A stretch of DNA of 36,281 bases from T1Sed10-7 sp047921175. GTDB lineage: Bacteria; Actinomycetota; Nitriliruptoria; Nitriliruptorales; Nitriliruptoraceae. The translations under genes and the position numbers were made by a program. Below the pieces are notes generated by a model. The model did not search any database and had not been told where the DNA came from. It was given only the letters and a program-made list of their open reading frames with translations. The stretch spans positions 1 to 36,281 of the forward strand of contig JBLRWQ010000029.1 of the NCBI GenBank assembly GCA_047921175.1, in the 5' to 3' direction. Positions 14,262 to 20,879 of the stretch are shown here, in pieces. Each line of letters begins with the position of its first letter. The stretch's first letter is position 1.

Positions 14262-15662
14262 GTGCCGCACCGCACCATCATCGAGCCGTTCCGCATCAAG
14301 TCCGTCGAGCCGCTGCGGTTCACCACCCGGGAGCAGCGCGAGGAGGCGCTGCGCGACGCGGGCTACAACCTGTTCACGCTCCACGCCGACGACGTGCTGA
14401 TCGACCTGCTGACCGACTCCGGCACCGGCGCGATGTCGTCCGAGCAGTGGGCGGCGCTGATGCGCGGGGACGAGTCGTACGCCGGGGCGCGCTCCTTCGA
14501 GCGCTTCCACGCGGTGGTCAGCGAGCTGACCGGGTTCGCCCACATCATCCCCACCCACCAGGGCCGGGCCGCCGAGCGGATCCTGTTCGGGGCGATGGTC
14601 AGCGACGGTGACGTGGTGCCCAACAACACCCACTTCGACACCACCCGCGCCAACGTGGAGTACCAGGGTGCTGAGGCCCGCGACCTGGTCTGCCCCGAGG
14701 GCCGTGACCTGCAGCTCGACGCACCGTTCAAGGGCAACATCGACCTGGCGAAGCTCGAGGCGACCCTCCGCGACGACGGGGAGCGCGTCCCGCTCGTGCT
14801 GGTGACGATCACCAACAACTCCGGCGGCGGGCAGCCGGTCAGCCTGGAGAACCTGCGTGGGGTGCGCGAGCTGTGCGACCGGTACGACACCCCGTTCATC
14901 CTGGATGCGTGCCGGTTCGCGGAGAACGCCTGGTTCATCCACGAGCGTGAGGACGGCCAGGGGGAGCGCACGCCCCGCGAGATCGCCCGGGAGGTGTTCC
15001 GGCTCGCCGACGGCTGCACCATCAGCCTGAAGAAGGACGGCATGGCCAACATCGGCGGGCTGCTCGCGCTCAACGACGCCGAGGTGGCGGCCCGGTGCCG
15101 GGACGCGCTGATCCTGACCGAGGGGTTCCCGACCTACGGCGGGCTGGCCGGCCGCGACCTGGACGCGCTGGCCGTCGGGCTCCAGGAGGTCACCGACCCG
15201 GACTACCTGCGCTACCGGGTCCGGACCGCCGCCTACCTGGCGGAGAAGGCCTGGGCGGCCGGGGTGCCGACCGTCCGCCCCGCGGGTGGGCACGCGGTCT
15301 ACCTCGATGCCGGGGCCCTCCTGCCGCACCTGCCGCAGACCGCGCTGCCGGCCCAGTCGCTGGCCTGCGAGCTCTACCTCGAGGGCGGGGTCCGCGGGGT
15401 GGAGATCGGCACGCTGATGTTCGGCCGCCCGGGCGTCGACGGCGCGGACGACGAGGTGGCGCCCCACGAGCTGGTCCGGCTCGCGCTGCCGCGGCGGACC
15501 TACACGCAGTCCCACATCGACTACGTCGGCGAGGTGATCGCCGCGGTCGCCGAGCGGGCGTCGTCGCTGCCGGGCTACCGGATCGTGGAGCAGCCGAGGT
15601 GGCTGCGGCACTTCACCGCCCGGCTCGAGCCCCTGGCGGCCTCGGACGGTTCGGACGGGTAG
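14262..15662 (+). CDS. tnaA: Tryptophanase (tyrosine phenol-lyase family)
   Basis: A PLP enzyme that splits L-tryptophan to indole, pyruvate and ammonia. From GTG 14262, with GGGGAGGG upstream, it is 466 aa. PTHQGRAAERILF and NNTHFDTT bind cofactor. FILDACRFAENAWFI holds the PLP-contacting Asp and Arg, and the lysine pair is in SLKKDGMANIGG. The C-terminus GVRGVEIGTLMFGR decides between the two sister enzymes. Tyrosine phenol-lyase has M-E-R-G with the phenol-binding Arg at that point, while tryptophanase has V-E-I-G. The lysine loop NIGGLLALND does resemble the lyase, so the specificity call is good but not certain. The adjacent YdcZ-like membrane protein might move substrate or product; this is weak. 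Confidence 0.85.
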   Translation: MPHRTIIEPFRIKSVEPLRFTTREQREEALRDAGYNLFTLHADDVLIDLLTDSGTGAMSSEQWAALMRGDESYAGARSFERFHAVVSELTGFAHIIPTHQGRAAERILFGAMVSDGDVVPNNTHFDTTRANVEYQGAEARDLVCPEGRDLQLDAPFKGNIDLAKLEATLRDDGERVPLVLVTITNNSGGGQPVSLENLRGVRELCDRYDTPFILDACRFAENAWFIHEREDGQGERTPREIAREVFRLADGCTISLKKDGMANIGGLLALNDAEVAARCRDALILTEGFPTYGGLAGRDLDALAVGLQEVTDPDYLRYRVRTAAYLAEKAWAAGVPTVRPAGGHAVYLDAGALLPHLPQTALPAQSLACELYLEGGVRGVEIGTLMFGRPGVDGADDEVAPHELVRLALPRRTYTQSHIDYVGEVIAAVAERASSLPGYRIVEQPRWLRHFTARLEPLAASDGSDG

Positions 15663-15663
15663 G

Positions 15664-15770
15664 GGGGCGGCCGGTCCGCTTGGCGTGGCCGGCGCAGCGG
15701 CCGGTCCGGCGTGGGCGGCGCAGCGGCCGGCCCGACGTCGCCGGCGCAGCGGCCCGTTGTCGACGTGGGG
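15664..15770. repeat. Degenerate ~26-bp tandem repeats
   Basis: Three 26-bp units start CGCAGCGGCC at 15693, 15719 and 15745. A more diverged unit runs from 15664 to 15692. They occupy almost all of the space between tnaA and the next gene's promoter. The unit is rich in CCGGC steps. Confidence 0.85.
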
Positions 15771-15775
15771 CCGCG

Positions 15776-15781
15776 TACCGT
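15776..15781 (+). promoter_or_regulatory. Candidate -10 box for the YdcZ-like gene (TACCGT)
   Basis: TACCGT lies 35 nt before the GTG at 15817, directly after the 26-bp repeats. Confidence 0.4.
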
Positions 15782-15816
15782 TGCACGCCGCTCGACCGTC
15801 GTGACCGGAGCCGACC

Positions 15817-16263
15817 GTGAACCTCGCCCTGCCCGCCGCGATCTTCGCCGGCACCCTGATCGCGATCCAGTCCGCCATCCTCGGGGCGTTCGGCGAGCGG
15901 CTGCACCCCCTGGTCGCCGCCACCTGGGTCCACGTGGGCGGTCTGGCGCTGGGGATCGTGCTCGTGGCGCTGTCACCGAGGTTGGGGTTCGAGCTCGCGG
16001 TGGTCCGCCAGACGCCCTGGGGGCTGCTCGCCGGCGTGGCGGGGCTGCTGCTGGTCACCGGGATCGCGGTGGCCGTGGCGGGCATCGGGCTGGCGTCCAC
16101 GCTGGCGATCGTCACGGGGGTACAGCTGATCGTCGGGTTCGGTCTGGAGGCCTCGGGCCTGCTGAGCCGGACCGTGGCACTGGACCCCGTGCGGCTGGTC
16201 GGCGCCGCACTGCTGGTGGCGGGCGCCTACCTCGTCGTCAGCCGCGGCCCCGCCGCGACCTGA
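15817..16263 (+). CDS. DMT-superfamily YdcZ/DUF606-type membrane protein
   Basis: A 148-aa inner-membrane protein with five predicted helices (about residues 3-25, 34-53, 68-90, 94-113 and 124-143). The order of features, such as AIQSAILGAFGERLHPLVAATWVH in helices 1-2 and the C-terminal LVGAALLVAGAYLVV, matches the half-size drug/metabolite transporters called YdcZ or DUF606. These probably work as dimers, and their substrates are unknown. It starts with GTG. The gene before it is tryptophanase, so an aromatic amine or indole substrate is conceivable, but a separate promoter box argues it is not strictly one operon. Confidence 0.78.
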   Translation: MNLALPAAIFAGTLIAIQSAILGAFGERLHPLVAATWVHVGGLALGIVLVALSPRLGFELAVVRQTPWGLLAGVAGLLLVTGIAVAVAGIGLASTLAIVTGVQLIVGFGLEASGLLSRTVALDPVRLVGAALLVAGAYLVVSRGPAAT

Positions 16264-16300
16264 CCGCGTGACTGCGCGGTCGGGCCGGCCTCCGTCCCCG

Positions 16301-16423
16301 AGGTTGGGGACGATCGCCCGCGTGGTACCGGGGTGGATGTCCCCGATCCGACGCGTGCAGCACGGCGTGGGTCCAGGTTGGGGACGATCGCCCGCGTGGT
16401 ACCGGGGTGGATGTCCCCGATCC
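16301..16423. repeat. Tandem pair of 49-bp imperfect palindromes, 74-bp period (family B)
   Basis: Copies at 16301-16349 and 16375-16423 are identical over 49 bp and 74 bp apart. Each folds into a hairpin: GGGGAC (16306-16311) with GTCCCC (16339-16344), ATC with GAT one bulged base further in, and CCCG with CGGG around an 8-nt loop. They lie between the convergent 3' ends of the YdcZ-like gene and the O-methyltransferase. Arrangement and period equal those of the pair at 5740-5865, but the sequence is different. Confidence 0.85.
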
Positions 16424-16471
16424 CGGGGAGGAGCGGTCGGTCCGCGCCGGGTGGGGGGGTGGCGTGGGCGG

Positions 16472-17269
16472 TCAGGCCACCCGTAGCGCCACCAGCACCC
16501 CGTCGCGGACCGGGTTGATGGCGCTGATGTAGCGGGGGTCCTGGGCGACCTCCCGGGTCATCGCCACGATCGCCTCCGTGACCGCTGCTCGGCGGTCCTG
16601 CGCTCCGGGCTGCGCCTGCGCCCCGGGCTGCGCCTGCGCCCCGGGTCGATCCGGCGCGCCAGGTCGGCCTTCCATCCCGGGCCGCGCCTGTGCGGCACGC
16701 GGGTCCTCGGTCGCGCGCGCGGCGTCGTCCGGGCCGGCCGGTGTCAGCCCCGCGACCCGGCCGTCCCACAGGACGTTGTCGCACAGGAACAGCCCGCCGA
16801 TGCGCAGCCGCTCGGCCGCTGTAGCCCAGGCGGCGGGGTAGCCCGCCTTGTCGATATCGCAGTAGACGACGTCGATCTCCCCGTCCACCGCGGCCAACCC
16901 CTCCAGCGCGTCCCCGACGTGGTAGCGCACCTGCTCCCAGCGGCCGGCCCGTCGCAGGTACTGCTCCGCGAGGGCCGCGTTGGCCGGATCGGTGTCGGTG
17001 CACACGACCTCGCCGTCGGGACCGCCCGCCCCGACCGCACCGGCGAACCAGTACGCGGAGTAGCCGAAGCCGCTCCCGAGCTCCACCACCCGCCGAGCCC
17101 CGATCATCCGGGCCTGCAGCTCGAGGAACCTCCCGACCGCGCGACCGACGATCGGGAAGCCGTGCGCGTCGGCGCGGCGCTCCATGTCGTCGAGGACCGG
17201 ATCGAGGTGCTGCGCCTTGACGAGCTCGACCAGGTGCGCGTCGACCTGGGGCGGGAGCAGTGACTGCAT
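16472..17269 (-). CDS. Class I SAM-dependent O-methyltransferase (COG4122-like)
   Basis: From ATG 17269, with GGAGGGA upstream, it is 265 aa. VVELGSGFGYSAYWFAGAV (~60-78) is the SAM-binding motif I. EVVCTDTDPANAALAEQYL gives the acidic residue for the ribose. VVYCDIDKAGYPAAW and FLCDNVLWDGRV hold the metal-binding aspartates typical of cation-dependent catechol/caffeoyl-CoA-type methyltransferases. The C-terminal INPVRDGVLVALRV completes the fold. Between DGRVAG and TEAIVAMTREV lies a ~45-residue Pro/Gly/Ala/Gln insertion made partly of 18-bp DNA repeats. It replaces a short loop in relatives. The substrate is not predictable. Confidence 0.88.
   Translation of the reverse strand: MQSLLPPQVDAHLVELVKAQHLDPVLDDMERRADAHGFPIVGRAVGRFLELQARMIGARRVVELGSGFGYSAYWFAGAVGAGGPDGEVVCTDTDPANAALAEQYLRRAGRWEQVRYHVGDALEGLAAVDGEIDVVYCDIDKAGYPAAWATAAERLRIGGLFLCDNVLWDGRVAGLTPAGPDDAARATEDPRAAQARPGMEGRPGAPDRPGAQAQPGAQAQPGAQDRRAAVTEAIVAMTREVAQDPRYISAINPVRDGVLVALRVA
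16600..16646 (-). repeat. 18-bp in-frame tandem repeat in the O-methyltransferase
   Basis: Units at 16600-16617 and 16618-16635, plus a partial third, share GCGCYCCGGGCTGCGCCT (Y is T or C). They encode repeated Pro-Gly-Ala-Gln-Ala-Gln in the loop insertion. Confidence 0.85.
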
Positions 17270-17368
17270 CGGTCCCTCCGGTGCTGGGTGAGGTGCGTCT
17301 GCGTCGTCGGGACGCTGGGCCGGAGAAGCACCCGGCTCCGTGGGCGGTCCGGGGCCGCCGCGGTGCCC

Positions 17369-17374
17369 TACCGT
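17369..17374 (+). promoter_or_regulatory. Candidate -10 box for the NYN-arcA-ABC operon (TACCGT)
   Basis: TACCGT lies 28 nt before the NYN ATG. It is the only obvious box for the three overlapping genes. Confidence 0.45.
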
Positions 17375-17402
17375 ACGCGCGAGCCGCCGAACGGAGCCGC
17401 AC

Positions 17403-18020
17403 ATGGGTCGCCACGTCCTGGTGTGGGACGCCCCCAACGTCGACATGACGCTGGCCACCATCATCGAGGGCAAGCCGACCGCCAAGGACCGGCCGGACCT
17501 GGCCGTGCTCGGTGACTGGCTGGTCGACCACGCCGACCCCGACGACGCGGTCGAGGCGTGCGTGTTCATCAACGTCGCGCCGCACGTGGCCGGGGTGCTC
17601 CGCGGCTGGGTGCTGTGGCTGCTGGAGGAGGGCTTCCGGGTCTTCGCCAAGCCCAAACGTGGCGACTCCGACGTCGACCAGGACATGCTCGACCACCTCG
17701 CCGCCCGGGAGCGCGAGGGCGACCTCGACGCCGTCTACGTCGGCTCCAACGACGCCCGGGCCTTCCAGGAGCCGCTCCAGGACCTCGCCGCCCGTGGGGT
17801 GGCCGTGACGGTGCTCGGCTTCGGGGAGTACGCCGGCGGGATGGCCAGCGACCCCGAGCTGCGCTTCGTCGACCTCGAGGCCATCGACGGGCTGTTCGAC
17901 GAGCCCCTGCCACGTCTGACGCTGGAGTCGCTACCCGCCGACGGCCGCTGGTTCGAGCCGCGGGGCCGGCTCGGTGGGCCCGACAGCGCCCTGCGGCAGG
18001 CCCGGGAGGTCGACGCATGA
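17403..18020 (+). CDS. NYN-domain protein (PIN-like ribonuclease fold, LabA/DUF88 group)
   Basis: A 205-aa protein from ATG 17403. Residues 1-160 form the NYN domain, a PIN-like fold with a metal site. The acidic and Asn residues expected for it are visible in VLVWDAPNVDMTL (D9, N12, D14), in GDSDVDQDMLDHL (~80-92) and in YVGSNDARAF (~105-114). Relatives are metal-dependent RNases, but some act as regulators. The C-terminal ~45 residues are Pro/Arg/Gly-rich. The last codon overlaps the arginine deiminase start as ATGA, so the two are translated in a coupled way. The RNA target is unknown. Confidence 0.85.
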   Translation: MGRHVLVWDAPNVDMTLATIIEGKPTAKDRPDLAVLGDWLVDHADPDDAVEACVFINVAPHVAGVLRGWVLWLLEEGFRVFAKPKRGDSDVDQDMLDHLAAREREGDLDAVYVGSNDARAFQEPLQDLAARGVAVTVLGFGEYAGGMASDPELRFVDLEAIDGLFDEPLPRLTLESLPADGRWFEPRGRLGGPDSALRQAREVDA

Positions 18021-19237
18021 ACGAGCACCCCGCACCGTCGGTGCGCTCCGAGGTCGGCCGGCTGCGGGCCGTGCTGGTCCACCGGCCAGGGGAGGAGCTG
18101 CGCCGGGTCACGCCCTCGAACATGGAGCGGTTGTTGTTCGACGAGCTGCTCTGGGTCGAGCACGCCCAGCAGGAGCACGACGCCTTCACCGACCTGCTGC
18201 GCAGCCAGGGTGTCGAGGTGCTCGTGCTCGCGGACCTGCTCGCCGACGTGGTGGCTGACCCGGACGCGGCCCGCGACCTCGTCGACCGGCACGTCACCGA
18301 GACCACCTGCGGCCCGGAGGCCGTCGCCGCGGTCCGCGACCGGGTGCTGGCCGGCGACCCCCACGAGCTGGTGGCCCGGCTGATCGGCGGGATCACCCAC
18401 GAGGAGGCCGGGGACATCGACGGGCTGGTCGCCGCCGCCGCCGCACCGGGCGACCCGCTGTTCGAGCCGCTGCCCAACCTGGTCTTCGCCCGGGACGCCT
18501 CGGCGTGGATCGGGGAGGGCGTGGTGCTGTCCCCGATGCACCGGTCCGCCCGGCGCCGCGAGACCGATCTGCTCCGCACCGTCTACCGCACCCACCCGCG
18601 CTTCGCCGGCGCGCCCGTGTGGTTCGGGGACCAGCCCATCGACCGGCACCCCGCGACCGTCGAGGGCGGGGACGTGCTGGTGGTCGGCGAGCGTGGCCTC
18701 GCGATCGGGCTGAGCGAGCGGACCACCCCGGCGGGGGTGGAGACGCTGGCCGCGCGGCTGTTCCACGCCGGCGTGGTCGACCGGATCCTCGCCGTCGAGC
18801 TGCCGAAGGTCCGCGCCGCCATGCACCTCGACACCGTCGTGACCCAGGTCGACGTCGACGCCTTCATCACCTACCCGCAGATGACGGCGGCCTCCCGGGT
18901 GTTCCAGCTCACCCGTCGGGGCGAGGACGGGGTCCACGTCACCGCCGGTCCCGACCTCGTCCACGGCCTGGCCTGGGCCGCGGGGCTCGACCACGCCCGG
19001 GTCATCGAGCCGGCGCTGTCGGCAACCCGTGCCGAGCGCGAGCAGTGGAACGACGCGAACAACACCCTGGCGCTGCGTCCCGGCGAGGTCATCGCCTACG
19101 AGCGCAACGTCGCCACGAACCAGATCCTGTCCGACGCCGGCATCACCGTGCACACGATCCCGTCCTACGAGCTGCCCCGTGGGCGTGGGGGGCCGCGCTG
19201 CATGAGCTGCCCGGTGACCCGCGACCCGTTGCCGTGA
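18017..19237 (+). CDS. arcA: Arginine deiminase
   Basis: It hydrolyses L-arginine to citrulline and ammonia. It is 406 aa from ATG 18017. All catalytic motifs of the guanidine-modifying fold are present: FARDASAWI (Asp), EGGDVLVV (Glu/Asp), MHLDTVVTQVD (His) and the nucleophile Cys in RGGPRCMSCP near the end. EVGRLRAVLVHRPGEEL is the usual start. Ornithine carbamoyltransferase, carbamate kinase and antiporter genes are absent on both sides, so this is not a classic ATP-yielding arc operon. It overlaps its neighbours by 4 bp on each side. It might serve nitrogen release or another guanidino substrate, though the motifs favour arginine. Confidence 0.92.
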   Translation: MNEHPAPSVRSEVGRLRAVLVHRPGEELRRVTPSNMERLLFDELLWVEHAQQEHDAFTDLLRSQGVEVLVLADLLADVVADPDAARDLVDRHVTETTCGPEAVAAVRDRVLAGDPHELVARLIGGITHEEAGDIDGLVAAAAAPGDPLFEPLPNLVFARDASAWIGEGVVLSPMHRSARRRETDLLRTVYRTHPRFAGAPVWFGDQPIDRHPATVEGGDVLVVGERGLAIGLSERTTPAGVETLAARLFHAGVVDRILAVELPKVRAAMHLDTVVTQVDVDAFITYPQMTAASRVFQLTRRGEDGVHVTAGPDLVHGLAWAAGLDHARVIEPALSATRAEREQWNDANNTLALRPGEVIAYERNVATNQILSDAGITVHTIPSYELPRGRGGPRCMSCPVTRDPLP

Positions 19238-20160
19238 ACCGGACCCCGGACACCGACGGGCCAGCCCGAGCAGGTGACGGCGACCCCATCGAGGTGATGG
19301 GTGCCCCCGGCGTCGGGGCCAGCACCGAGGTGGTTGGCCCGCCGGTCGACGACGACGCCGGCACCGAGGTGGCACGCCTGCGCGGGGTGGGGGTGCGGCG
19401 CGGTGGCACGGACCTGCTGCGCGGTCTGGACCTGGAGCTCGTGCGCGGTGAGCACCTGGCCGTGCTCGGGCCGAACGGTGCCGGCAAGACCACCCTGCTG
19501 CGCATCCTCGCCACGGAGCTCTACCCGACCGCCGGGCAGGTGCGGCTGCTCGGGACCACCTTCGGGCGTGGCGACCTGCGGGAGCTCCGTCCGCGGATCG
19601 GGCTGGTCTCCCTGGCGCTGGACCGGCTGCTGGATGCCCGGCTGCCGGCCCTGCCGCTCGTGGCCGCGGCCCGCATCGGGGCGACCTGGCCACCACCTCG
19701 GCTGCTGGAGCGCCCCGGCCTGCGGGAGGCCGCCATGCGGGCGCTGGCACGGGTGGGCGCCGACCACCTCGCCGAGCGCCGGGTGGACACGCTCAGCCAG
19801 GGCGAGCGGCAGCGGGTCCGCATCGCCCGCTCACTGGTGATCGACCCCGCCCTGGTCCTGCTGGACGAGCCGTTCGCCGGGCTCGACCTCGGTGGCCGCG
19901 AGTCGCTGCTGGCCGACCTCGACCGGCTGCTGGCCGAGCCTGACGGCCCCACGGTGGTGATGGTCACCCACCACCTCGAGGAGCTGCCGGTGGGGATCCG
20001 CGCTGCGTTGCTGCTGCGGGGTGGGCGGGTCGTGGCCGCGGGCACGACCGCCCGGGTCCTCACCGACGGGCCCGTCAGCTCGGCGTTCGGGGTCGAGGTG
20101 CACGTCCGTCAGCTCGAGGGTCGCTTCGGCGCGACCGTCCGCCGCGCGGTCCGGGACTGA
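19234..20160 (+). CDS. ABC-type ATP-binding protein without permease
   Basis: From GTG 19234 (GTGA overlap with arcA) it is 308 aa. A ~45-residue Asp/Pro/Gly-rich N-terminal tail precedes one nucleotide-binding domain. That domain has Walker A GPNGAGKTTLL, signature LSQGERQRV, Walker B LVLLDEPFAGLD and H-loop VTHHLEE. The C-terminus resembles YlmA-like or ModF-like single ATPases. No membrane or binding protein lies near, so its partner is elsewhere or it has a non-transport role. The coupling to NYN and arcA is not a known transporter layout. Confidence 0.88.
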   Translation: MNRTPDTDGPARAGDGDPIEVMGAPGVGASTEVVGPPVDDDAGTEVARLRGVGVRRGGTDLLRGLDLELVRGEHLAVLGPNGAGKTTLLRILATELYPTAGQVRLLGTTFGRGDLRELRPRIGLVSLALDRLLDARLPALPLVAAARIGATWPPPRLLERPGLREAAMRALARVGADHLAERRVDTLSQGERQRVRIARSLVIDPALVLLDEPFAGLDLGGRESLLADLDRLLAEPDGPTVVMVTHHLEELPVGIRAALLLRGGRVVAAGTTARVLTDGPVSSAFGVEVHVRQLEGRFGATVRRAVRD

Positions 20161-20196
20161 GCCGACCGGCGGGGCGCTGACCCGGCCGCCACAAGA

Positions 20197-20216
20197 CTCG
20201 TGAAGGATTTCACGAG
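20197..20216 (+). promoter_or_regulatory. Perfect palindrome before hoxE: Rex- or CRP/FNR-type operator
   Basis: CTCGTGAA (20197-20204), four bases, TTCACGAG (20209-20216). The centre GTGAA-n4-TTCAC equals the core of the streptomycete Rex operator (TGTGAAC-nnn-TTCACA); only the outer T/A pair is C/G here. The same bases also fit the CRP/FNR half-sites GTGA-n6-TCAC. A weak -10-like CATCGT at 20223-20228 would put the palindrome over the -35 region. Rex, an NADH sensor, would make sense in front of an NAD-linked hydrogenase. No TAnnnT box exists between 20161 and 20303. Confidence 0.65.
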
Positions 20217-20303
20217 CGGCCCCATCGTTCAGGGACCTCCTGCCCTGCCCAGCACGCGCTGGCCCGACGAGGATGCGCACTGGTGCCTGGCATGGAGGGC
20301 TGA

Positions 20304-20879
20304 GTGGTCGCGACCGCGAACAAGGAAGCATCGGCGGGACACCCGTCCGGTGACGAACGCTTCGGGATGCTGGACACCGCGCTCAAGCGCGCCCGGTACT
20401 CCCAGGATCAGCTGATCGAGGTCCTACACACGGCGCAGGAACTGTTCGGCTTCCTGTCGCCCGACGTGCTGATCTACGTCGGCCGGGCCCTGAAGCTGCC
20501 GCTCAGCAAGGTGTTCGGGGTGGCGACCTTCTACCACCTGTTCACCTTCGACCCACCGGGTGACCACAGCGCCACCGTGTGCATGGGGACCGCCTGCTTC
20601 GTCAAGGGCGCGGACTCGATCGTCACGGCGCTGTCGCGGGAGCACTCGGTCGCCGTCGGCGGCACGACCGACGACGGTCGCTTCACGCTCAAGACCGCGC
20701 GCTGCCTCGGCTCCTGCGGCATGGCACCGGTCGTCGTGTTCGACGGCGACGTGCGCGGCTACCTGACCGACGAAGCCACCGTCGCCGAGGTCGCGGCGAT
20801 CCTGGCTGCGGTCGAGGATGCGGCTGCCGGCAACGATCCCGACCCGGCCATGGCCGCCACGGCCGAGGAGGTCCACTGA
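20304..20879 (+). CDS. hoxE: NAD-reducing hydrogenase diaphorase subunit, NuoE-like
   Basis: A 191-aa thioredoxin-like [2Fe-2S] protein of the Hox diaphorase module. Four cluster cysteines are visible in TVCMGTACFVKG and TARCLGSCGMAP. The helical N-terminal part has LIEVLHTAQELFGFLSPDVL and VFGVATFYHLFTF, typical of NuoE/HoxE. GTG 20304 has GGAGGG 5 nt upstream. It starts an operon in which every junction up to hoxY overlaps by 1-4 bp. A free-standing complex I origin is excluded because only diaphorase and hydrogenase genes follow. Confidence 0.92.
   Translation: MVATANKEASAGHPSGDERFGMLDTALKRARYSQDQLIEVLHTAQELFGFLSPDVLIYVGRALKLPLSKVFGVATFYHLFTFDPPGDHSATVCMGTACFVKGADSIVTALSREHSVAVGGTTDDGRFTLKTARCLGSCGMAPVVVFDGDVRGYLTDEATVAEVAAILAAVEDAAAGNDPDPAMAATAEEVH

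Noticed and set aside
14262..15662. Tyrosine phenol-lyase
   Set aside because: The phenol-binding Arg position (M-E-R-G in that enzyme) reads V-E-I-G here, as in tryptophanase. Some doubt is kept in the confidence.
16440..16462. G-quadruplex in the G-rich run near 16450
   Set aside because: The run is one uninterrupted block with poor loop spacing in DNA that is G-rich throughout, so the signal is weak.
17403..20160. Arginine deiminase energy operon (arcABCD)
   Set aside because: No carbamoyltransferase, carbamate kinase or antiporter gene is present. The neighbours are an NYN protein and an ABC ATPase.
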